From an uncultured Chloracidobacterium sp. (GTDB lineage Bacteria > Acidobacteriota > Blastocatellia > Pyrinomonadales > Pyrinomonadaceae), in assembly GCA_936914845.1 (NCBI GenBank), contig CAKZGE010000001.1, positions 1 to 64,000 on the forward strand: DNA of 64,000 nucleotides, given 5' to 3'. A model generated the notes under the pieces. It searched no databases. It saw nothing but the letters and a program-made list of their open reading frames with translations, and was not told where the DNA came from. The translations under genes were made by a program, and so were the position numbers. This document shows positions 54,661-61,561 of the stretch, one piece after another. Positions within the stretch are counted from its first letter, which is position 1. Each line of letters opens with the position of its first letter.

Positions 54661-54766
54661 AGGGCCGAATAATAAAGATACGACCGAGCAAGAACTATTT
54701 GCAAATTTTCGGCGTATTATTCGCGTGCAGAATTCGCGTTAGATGATAGGTTCAGAGATTCTATTT

Positions 54767-55342
54767 ATGCAAACAGCTGAAAATTCGACAAATGATATAA
54801 CGCGGATCTTGATCCGTTGGAACGACGGTGATAAACACGCCCTGGATTCTCTCATACCGTTGGTACAAAAAGAGCTGAATTTGATCGCGCATCGTTATCT
54901 TCGCCGCGAATCTCCGGCTCATACGCTGCAAACGGCGGCTTTGGTCAACGAAGCATATATTAAAATGATCGACCAAAATCGTGCCCGGTGGAATAATAGG
55001 GCTCATTTTTTTGCGGTAGCGGCAATGATAATGCGTCGGATATTGATCGAACATGCGCGCCGAAACCTTCGCAATAAGCGCGGCGGCGGAGCTGTGAAAG
55101 TTTCTTTGGACGAGGAACGCGTAGATATTTCGGACGAGCGGGCTGCGGATCTGGTCGCTTTGGACGAAGCTTTGCAGCGATTGGCCCTAGAGGATCCGCA
55201 AAAAGCCCGGCTGGTAGAATTGCGATTCTTCGGCGGAATGTCGATCGAAGAAACGGCAGAAGTGCTCGGTATCGGCACGGCGACGGTTAACCGGCAATGG
55301 CGGGTGGTGAAAGCATGGTTGTATAACGAAATTTCCGGATAA
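54767..55342 (+). CDS. ECF RNA polymerase sigma factor (Sig-70_X6/ECF43-like), between two giant kinases
   Basis: I chose the ATG at 54767 because the resulting N-terminus (MQTAENSTNDITRILIRW) aligns with the other sigma gene at 46238; an ATG at 54743 is possible. The 191-residue product has region 2 with HTLQTAALVNEAYIKM (Thr53, Thr56; no acidic DAED motif) and region 4 with VELRFFGGMSIEETAEVLGIGTATVNRQW. It is about 94 bp upstream of the kinase gene at 55436 and divergent from the kinase at 50794. Control by one or both kinases is inferred from this position. Confidence 0.92.
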   Translation: MQTAENSTNDITRILIRWNDGDKHALDSLIPLVQKELNLIAHRYLRRESPAHTLQTAALVNEAYIKMIDQNRARWNNRAHFFAVAAMIMRRILIEHARRNLRNKRGGGAVKVSLDEERVDISDERAADLVALDEALQRLALEDPQKARLVELRFFGGMSIEETAEVLGIGTATVNRQWRVVKAWLYNEISG

Positions 55343-55435
55343 GCGTGCAACCGCGGCACGGTTTGCTGTATCTAAAATCTGGAACCTTTCAACCTGCGTT
55401 TCTTCTCAAAAACAAAATGTAGTTGTAATTGTTTT

Positions 55436-58400
55436 ATGGAACAACTGTCTTGGGACAGAATAGAAGAAGCGTTCTCGCTTGCCGCTGATATGCCTGAAGG
55501 GGAGCGGCAGGCATTTCTTCGCTCTCAATACCCGCAAGAAGATATATTGATCAAAAAAGTTGAGGACCTGTTGATCGCGGACGATGCGGCCAGCGGCTTT
55601 TTGAGTGGTGCACCGATGCTGCCTCAGGCAATGGCTGATGTGTTTTACACCGAACGGCCGTCACAAACGACACTTATCGGTAAGCAGATCGGTTCTTATG
55701 AGATCATTGGTTATATCGGCGAAGGCGGCATGGGTTCGGTCCATTTGGCCGAACGCAGTGACGGCGAATTTGAAAAGCAGGTCGCCATTAAGCTGATCAA
55801 GCGAGAGATAGTCGCCGACCTGAATTTGCGGAGATTTCGTCGAGAGCGGCAGATCCTGGCCGGTCTTGAACATCCGAACATAGCGCGGCTGCTCGACGGC
55901 GGCACGACCGACGATGGCATCCCATACCTAATAATGGAACTGGTCAAGGGTCGTCCGCTGCTGGATTTTTGCCGTGCGAACGAACTCGATACGGACACCC
56001 GAATAAAGCTTTTTCTGCAGGTGTGTGATGCTGTGTCGCATGCTCACAAACGGGGGATCATTCATCGCGACATTAAACCGTCCAATATATTGGTCGATGA
56101 TCTAGGAATGCCGAAGCTGCTCGATTTCGGCATTGCGAAAATGTCCGATTCGGGACGGGACCGTGCCAATGCCGCAACGACTGCCGCACCGGCCATGCAG
56201 ATGACGCCGGAATACGCCTCGCCGGAACAGGTGCGCGGAGCTCTTATCACGCCGGCCAGCGACATCTACAGTCTCGGTATCGTGCTGCATGAAATGCTAA
56301 CCGGAAAGCGGCCGTACAGTCTTGGGTCAAGATCGGTATATGAGATCGCACGGGTCGTTTGCGATGAGCCGGTTTATCGTGTCGAAAATGTTTCCGCCGC
56401 GGTCGAATCAGTGATCCTAAGGTGTTTGAACAAAGAACCGGCCGACCGTTTCCCGGACGTCTGCTCTCTGGCGGGGGCTTTGCGTCGGGCCATTAAACCT
56501 GCGGCGAATGGAAATGCTGAGCGTCTCCAAAATGACGTTTCATCTATCTCCGTTCCAACTTTGGCGGTGCGGCCTTTTCGAATATTGACCATTGACGGGA
56601 AATTGCAGGATGCTCCGGAACGCGGCTATCTCGGCATTGGCTTGGCAGATGCCCTGACAACCCGATTTGCGGGATTTCGAGAGATTAATGTCGTCCCGAC
56701 CAGCTCTGTCGTTGCAGCCGAACGAAGTGAACCGACGTCATTTGATATGGCTTCCGGATTGAAAGCCGAATATCTGATCGAAGGTACGATAATGTCTGAC
56801 GGGGTCCGATTTCGCGTCACCACGCATTTTCTGGAAATACGAACAGAGAGACTTTTGGCGGCCGAAAGATTTGAGCTGGCAGAAACGGACATCTTCCGGT
56901 TACAGGATCTGATCGCTGAAAAGACCATCGATGCACTTCTGCCGCAACTTCCGATACGCAACGTCACGCCGATAAATGGCACAACGACCAGCGGGATGGC
57001 TTACGAGGCTTATTTGCACGGACGTTATTATTGGCACACATACACATTTGAAGGCATCGCCCGCTCGGAGCATTTTTTCAACGAAGCGATCGGGCATGAT
57101 CCAAACTTCGCCCTTGCCTATGCCGGACTTGCCGATTTTTACAATTGGGCCGGTGTAGCCGAAAGCACACCGTCGGCGCCGCTTTTTCAAGCCGCGAAAA
57201 AAGCCGCGCAAAAAGCTATCTCGCTGCAGCCTGATCTGGCAGAGGCCCTCTCGGCTCTGGCTTTTACCACGTGGGCCTATGATTGGGACAATGAAAAGGC
57301 CGAGCGGTTGTATCGGCGTTCGCTCGATGCCAACCCGAATTATGCCAATACGTACGAATGGTATGGGTATTTGCTGACGACGGAAAAAAGGTTCGAAGAG
57401 GCTCGCTCGTCCCTGGAAAAAGCACGGCAGCTAAATAGCGGAGCCGGCGTGGCTGTCATGGCCAGCTACTGTGCCTATCTTGCCCGCAGGTATGGAGAGG
57501 CATATGAGTTGAATGCGGCTGTTATCGATGCCGAACCGCGCTATTACCTCGCATTGCAGGGAATGGGTTGGGTGTGTCCGCCGCTTGGAAAATTTGACGA
57601 GGGTATTTCGGCCTGTCGAAAAGCTTTGGAGATCAGCGATTCGATCGGTTTCAACAAGCTTTCGTTGGCGTTGATCCTAGCCGAATCCGGCGAGACGGAA
57701 GAAGCGCGAAAACTCCTTGATGAACTTTTGGAAAAGGATCGGACATCACATATTCCCGCATATTTTTTTGGGTTGCTATATGCGGTGCTTGGCGACATAG
57801 AACTTTCTTTGAATCACCTTGAACAGGCCGTTAAAGACCGAGGCTACTGGACGCAGTGGATGCGTGTCGAACCGCGTTTGGACAGGCTCCGCGGCATTGT
57901 CCGATTCGAAGAACTTTTGACGAAGATCTCCGCGCTCGAGATGCTGGCGGCCAATACTTCCGAGTTTGTTCCTGGCGAATCCGCGACGGGCGAAGTTGCG
58001 GCAGAGACGCTTTCGGTTTCTAACATCTGGAAGAGCGGCCATATCGCAATTGCAGCTGCTTTGCTTCTGGCCTCCGTTTTCGCCTTAGCCGCGTTGTTTC
58101 TCGGTGACCGTCCCTCCGGCGATGCGGCGGCCCAGCCACCACCGCGTTCGAACGGCGTAAGAACCGTGGCGATCCAAACCTTTACGGATCATTCCTCTTC
58201 CGGATTAAAGGGACAAGGAATTGCGGAAGAATTGCGGAATCAATTGGGAAGATTTCGTTCGATAGCCGTCATAAAGGCCGAATCGGCCGGTAGAAAGGAT
58301 ATTAATGAAGCCGAATATGTATTGAGCGGCAGCATTAACGAAATGGGAGAGCGACAGCAACTATCGCTTGAGCTTTCGCGTTCTGATTCCGGCGAATTGA

Positions 58401-59575
58401 TCTGGAAGGACAAGTTTGCGGCCAATGCAAACGACCTGCCGATGCTGAGCAGCCGGGTAATGGAACGTCTGCTGAATATCCTTGCTGTGGAGGCCGATGG
58501 CCGCGATATGACGAGGCAATACACGCAAAATGCAGCGGCCTACGAAAGCTATCTGGAGGGCCGCCACTATTTGCAGATGCGAACATCGGACGGCTTCGGA
58601 AAAGCTCGAAAAAGTTTTGAAACGGCCTTAGAGAGCGATCCCCAATTCGCTCTTGCCTATGCCGGCTTGGCCGATACTTATATCTTAATAGCGAGCTATG
58701 CTGAACCTGTTCCGCCGGGCGTATTGATCAAAGCGGAAACGAATGCACTAAAGGCTTTGGCGATCGACGAGCAATTGGCCGAGGCACATGCTTCATATGC
58801 AATGGTCAGGTCGTTCGAAAACCGCGAAGACGATTCTGTCGAAACACATTTCCGCCGTTCGATCGATTTGAATCCTTCATATCCGCAGGCGCGACATTGG
58901 TACGGCTTCTTTTTGATGAATGAGGGCCGTAACGAAGAAGCTTTAGAACAATTGACCCGAGCGGCGTATCTCGAGCCATATTCCAGCGTTATCCAAACCA
59001 ATCTTGCTGTTATCCATGGAAAAATGGAGCAAGGGAAAGAGGCGTTGGCTATTTTCGAAAAAGCGATCGAGCTGGATCCGAATTCGGCACATCCGTATAT
59101 GGCAAAGAGTATGCAACAGCAGGCGGCGGGAGATTACGAAGGAGCTGTTGCGACGATGCGTCGTTTGGAAAACCTACATACAACACCGGAAAATGCGGCC
59201 ATTCTGGAGATAATGGAAGCTCAGCTAGCGGCCCACCGAGGTGAAAGGAGCAGTGCGAACGAAAAGCTCGAGAAATTTTTTGCTCAAAAGGTTGTTAAGC
59301 AGGCAAGTGCTTCTTTCGCTGCTGATATTGCGGTCACATATCTTTTGCTGGGAGATCGGGAAAAGGCACTTTCGTGGCTCGAAAAAATAAAGAGCCCGGT
59401 TCGCAGAAAGGATGCTTATAACGATCCGCGTTTAGCTTCGCTGGCCGGCGACCCGCGGTTTGACGCGCTGGATACGGCCGGCCGCAGCGAATTGACCTTT
59501 TTAGAGTTTGACCTTCAGCCCAACGGCATCCCATTTCCCGTAGTTCGGCTTTCCGTACAAAGCCTTTACATCTGA
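55436..59575 (+). CDS. Giant transmembrane Ser/Thr kinase with TolB-like/TPR modules on both sides of the membrane helix
   Basis: The 1379-residue protein has a short N-terminal helical region (1-75), a kinase (about 84-345; GEGGMGSVHLAE, Lys119 in VAIKLIKRE, Asp212 in IIHRDIKPSN), a TolB-like domain (about 372-500) and TPRs (about 520-840). One transmembrane helix (about 868-890, IAIAAALLLASVFALAALFL) follows, then a second TolB-like domain (about 905-1000, RTVAIQTFTDHSS) and more TPRs (about 1015-1350). The last 27 or so residues read over the 3' end of the convergent gene and look like readthrough after a lost stop. It shares its direction and probably its transcript with the sigma gene. 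Confidence 0.92.
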   Translation: MEQLSWDRIEEAFSLAADMPEGERQAFLRSQYPQEDILIKKVEDLLIADDAASGFLSGAPMLPQAMADVFYTERPSQTTLIGKQIGSYEIIGYIGEGGMGSVHLAERSDGEFEKQVAIKLIKREIVADLNLRRFRRERQILAGLEHPNIARLLDGGTTDDGIPYLIMELVKGRPLLDFCRANELDTDTRIKLFLQVCDAVSHAHKRGIIHRDIKPSNILVDDLGMPKLLDFGIAKMSDSGRDRANAATTAAPAMQMTPEYASPEQVRGALITPASDIYSLGIVLHEMLTGKRPYSLGSRSVYEIARVVCDEPVYRVENVSAAVESVILRCLNKEPADRFPDVCSLAGALRRAIKPAANGNAERLQNDVSSISVPTLAVRPFRILTIDGKLQDAPERGYLGIGLADALTTRFAGFREINVVPTSSVVAAERSEPTSFDMASGLKAEYLIEGTIMSDGVRFRVTTHFLEIRTERLLAAERFELAETDIFRLQDLIAEKTIDALLPQLPIRNVTPINGTTTSGMAYEAYLHGRYYWHTYTFEGIARSEHFFNEAIGHDPNFALAYAGLADFYNWAGVAESTPSAPLFQAAKKAAQKAISLQPDLAEALSALAFTTWAYDWDNEKAERLYRRSLDANPNYANTYEWYGYLLTTEKRFEEARSSLEKARQLNSGAGVAVMASYCAYLARRYGEAYELNAAVIDAEPRYYLALQGMGWVCPPLGKFDEGISACRKALEISDSIGFNKLSLALILAESGETEEARKLLDELLEKDRTSHIPAYFFGLLYAVLGDIELSLNHLEQAVKDRGYWTQWMRVEPRLDRLRGIVRFEELLTKISALEMLAANTSEFVPGESATGEVAAETLSVSNIWKSGHIAIAAALLLASVFALAALFLGDRPSGDAAAQPPPRSNGVRTVAIQTFTDHSSSGLKGQGIAEELRNQLGRFRSIAVIKAESAGRKDINEAEYVLSGSINEMGERQQLSLELSRSDSGELIWKDKFAANANDLPMLSSRVMERLLNILAVEADGRDMTRQYTQNAAAYESYLEGRHYLQMRTSDGFGKARKSFETALESDPQFALAYAGLADTYILIASYAEPVPPGVLIKAETNALKALAIDEQLAEAHASYAMVRSFENREDDSVETHFRRSIDLNPSYPQARHWYGFFLMNEGRNEEALEQLTRAAYLEPYSSVIQTNLAVIHGKMEQGKEALAIFEKAIELDPNSAHPYMAKSMQQQAAGDYEGAVATMRRLENLHTTPENAAILEIMEAQLAAHRGERSSANEKLEKFFAQKVVKQASASFAADIAVTYLLLGDREKALSWLEKIKSPVRRKDAYNDPRLASLAGDPRFDALDTAGRSELTFLEFDLQPNGIPFPVVRLSVQSLYI

Positions 59576-60820
59576 GGGCATAAGAAGCATATTGAAAGAC
59601 CCGTCGCTGTTTTGTTCGCCAAGCCCGAATGCCGGTAGATTCTTGTAACGAGGCTCCGAAATTTTCAGCCGCCGCCCGTCCGAAAGCTTTGCTGAGATGC
59701 GATAGCTGCCGATCGGAATGTTTCCGATCATGAACTGGGAAAAATCGTTTGAAACCTTTCGCTTCACGACAAAAGACCTTTTCTCGCCGGTCCATAACGA
59801 CTCGCCGGTGAGTGTGAAAACGATCTCCGAATTCACCGGCAAAGAGCCTTCGGACGAGAACATATCGCCAGTATCCAAATTGTATTCGCACGAGATCGAA
59901 CCGCCGTAATAAGTTGAAGAAAAGAACGGCTTTTCGGCGTAGGCATCCCGATCGGCAATGCCGTAAGGGATAAGAACGAAATTTTCGACCGAGCCATCGC
60001 CGGAGGCAAAACTGTTCGCCTTGCCGTCCGCCGGATGCAGACTAACCGCCGCTCTCGAACCACCGTAGTCTATCGTATAGCCGGCCGCGTAAAAATGAGC
60101 CGCTCCGTAGGGAACCACTATCTCGTAATAGCCTTTGGCGTCAGATTCTGCCGAAGCTCCGGAGTAAGTTCCGCCAACCAATGTTGAGCGAACGCCGATA
60201 TAGGCTCCCTGGAGTGGCTTTCCGGCCATGTCCTTGACATAACCGCGCAGCTTGCCTTTCGTAGGGGCGAGCTTTGGAAAGGCGGGCATTACCGGCATCT
60301 CGTCACCCATCAAGTTGACATAATTGATCTTGGCGGGTATCGAAAAGCTCTTCGCACCCGGAGCGGAGATCGGTGAAGTGCTATTGTTCGAGATGGCGGG
60401 ATCTGGTGCGGCCCGGCTCTTATCGACCTTGATCTCCGTGATGCGGAGCAGAAGTTCTCTCCCGCTGGTGAGCCATATTCCGTAGATATTTATTCTGACA
60501 GGAGATCTTTTGACCGCTGTAAAAATGGTACCGTCAGCGATCGTGCCGGTTATGTCGTAATCCCAGCCGTTCGATCTAAGAGCGGCTTCGATCTGTGAAC
60601 GCGATGAGCTTTTTGCGATCCGGAAAGTTTCGGTTGCTCCTTCGACAAATCTTGGGTCACCAAACATTCCATCATGAAAAGTTTGCGCCTCTGCCGTCAA
60701 TGTGCCGTTTGGACGGCTCGTTGCGTCGGCGATCTCCAGACCGATGATCTTTGATGGTGCTTGCCCGGCGACGGCGAATGCTGCCGCGAGCATCAGAAAA
60801 GTTGAGATAAAGAGTTTCAT
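59501..60820 (-). CDS. Secreted protein with carboxypeptidase-regulatory/Cna-B-like domain
   Basis: The ATG at 60820 starts a signal peptide (KLFISTFLMLAAAFAVAGQ); a frame from 60838 begins inside a terminator stem. The 439-residue product has an N-terminal domain (about 22-150) with IEAALRSNGWDYDITGTIADG. A carboxypeptidase-regulatory-like beta-sandwich (about 185-300; GKLRGYVKDMAGKPLQGAYI, DAKGYYEIVVPYG) follows, then a C-terminal beta-rich region. There is no Shine-Dalgarno sequence before the ATG, which lies six bases after a terminator T-run. The 3' end overlaps the kinase gene by 75 bp. Function is unknown. Confidence 0.82.
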   Translation of the reverse strand: MKLFISTFLMLAAAFAVAGQAPSKIIGLEIADATSRPNGTLTAEAQTFHDGMFGDPRFVEGATETFRIAKSSSRSQIEAALRSNGWDYDITGTIADGTIFTAVKRSPVRINIYGIWLTSGRELLLRITEIKVDKSRAAPDPAISNNSTSPISAPGAKSFSIPAKINYVNLMGDEMPVMPAFPKLAPTKGKLRGYVKDMAGKPLQGAYIGVRSTLVGGTYSGASAESDAKGYYEIVVPYGAAHFYAAGYTIDYGGSRAAVSLHPADGKANSFASGDGSVENFVLIPYGIADRDAYAEKPFFSSTYYGGSISCEYNLDTGDMFSSEGSLPVNSEIVFTLTGESLWTGEKRSFVVKRKVSNDFSQFMIGNIPIGSYRISAKLSDGRRLKISEPRYKNLPAFGLGEQNSDGSFNMLLMPSDVKALYGKPNYGKWDAVGLKVKL

Positions 60821-60826
60821 AACAAT

Positions 60827-60857
60827 AAAAAAAGGCATGCCCTTGGGCGGACATGCC
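60827..60857 (-). terminator. Intrinsic terminator directly before the Cna-B-like gene start
   Basis: On the minus strand GGCATGTCC pairs with GGGCATGCC (nine pairs, one G-U) around a seven-base loop, followed by seven T residues at 60833-60827. It lies 24 bp after the stop of the gene at 60882 and six bases before the next ATG, so it separates or attenuates expression between the two genes. Confidence 0.88.
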
Positions 60858-60881
60858 GGCTTGTAAATTAAGAACAGACCT

Positions 60882-61328
60882 CTATTTTAGATTGACAGCC
60901 AGTTCCAACATCTGAGGCTTGCGATTAGTTGCGATCAATTCTTTTTCCATCTTGCTTGTTCGAAAAAGGTATTTCTTTTCGACACCGGGGTGAACGATCT
61001 TTGTTAGGAAATACTGATCGCCGTAACGATTGAAATAGAATTTTGAATCAGTGCTCTTTAGTTCGCTGTATGGAAGGGCTTCGATACGCATTCCCGGTAA
61101 AATGCCCGGTTTTGAAGCTTCACCGTCGTCGCTGATCTTGGTCATAGCAGCAAAATCTGCATTGCGAAGACGGTCAAAGCGGTAGGTTCCCGCGGAATAT
61201 TCCTTGTTTCCGACGTGAAAATCGAAGGGAACCGAAACGAGTATTCGATTGCCTTGCGCCATTGCGGCAAAAGCTGAGGTGAGAATGACAGCACCTAGAA
61301 TTAGAGATCTGAGAATATTAAGACGCAT
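60882..61328 (-). CDS. Small secreted protein, acidobacterial type (unknown function)
   Basis: The 148-residue product has a signal peptide (residues 1-25, ending AAMAQ) and the segment ILVSVPFDFHVGNKEYSAGTY. This IxVxVPFDFxVGxKxxxAGTY pattern is common in small secreted proteins of Acidobacteria. A GGAG lies seven bases before the ATG. A GC-rich stem-loop sits about 27 bp upstream in the leader, and a terminator follows. Function is unknown. Confidence 0.82.
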   Translation of the reverse strand: MRLNILRSLILGAVILTSAFAAMAQGNRILVSVPFDFHVGNKEYSAGTYRFDRLRNADFAAMTKISDDGEASKPGILPGMRIEALPYSELKSTDSKFYFNRYGDQYFLTKIVHPGVEKKYLFRTSKMEKELIATNRKPQMLELAVNLK

Positions 61329-61354
61329 ATGATTACTCCTATATGATGTTATTG

Positions 61355-61391
61355 CTAAGGACCGACAGGATTGCCGGCCGTCGGCCCTTAG
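61355..61391. other. GC-rich stem-loop in the leader of the small secreted protein gene
   Basis: CTAAGGACCGAC and GTCGGCCCTTAG form a 12-position stem with one mismatch around a 13-base loop. There is no T-run on the minus strand after it, so it is not a standard terminator. It lies 27-63 bp upstream of the ATG at 61328 and about 170 bp after the end of the TPR gene. The rest of the 61329-61561 gap shows nothing I can identify. Confidence 0.5.
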
Positions 61392-61561
61392 CCGCTACCG
61401 CCGAACCTCGTTTTCACATCGGTACATTGTCCGGGCGGTAATATCGGCCGCTGCAAACAAACAACGGCTGCGTTTTGAACAGGCACTCGCAGGCCTGCTC
61501 ACATACATACGCGCTATTTAAGATCGAAAGTGGATCAAATTTCAGGAATTAATGTATGGAC

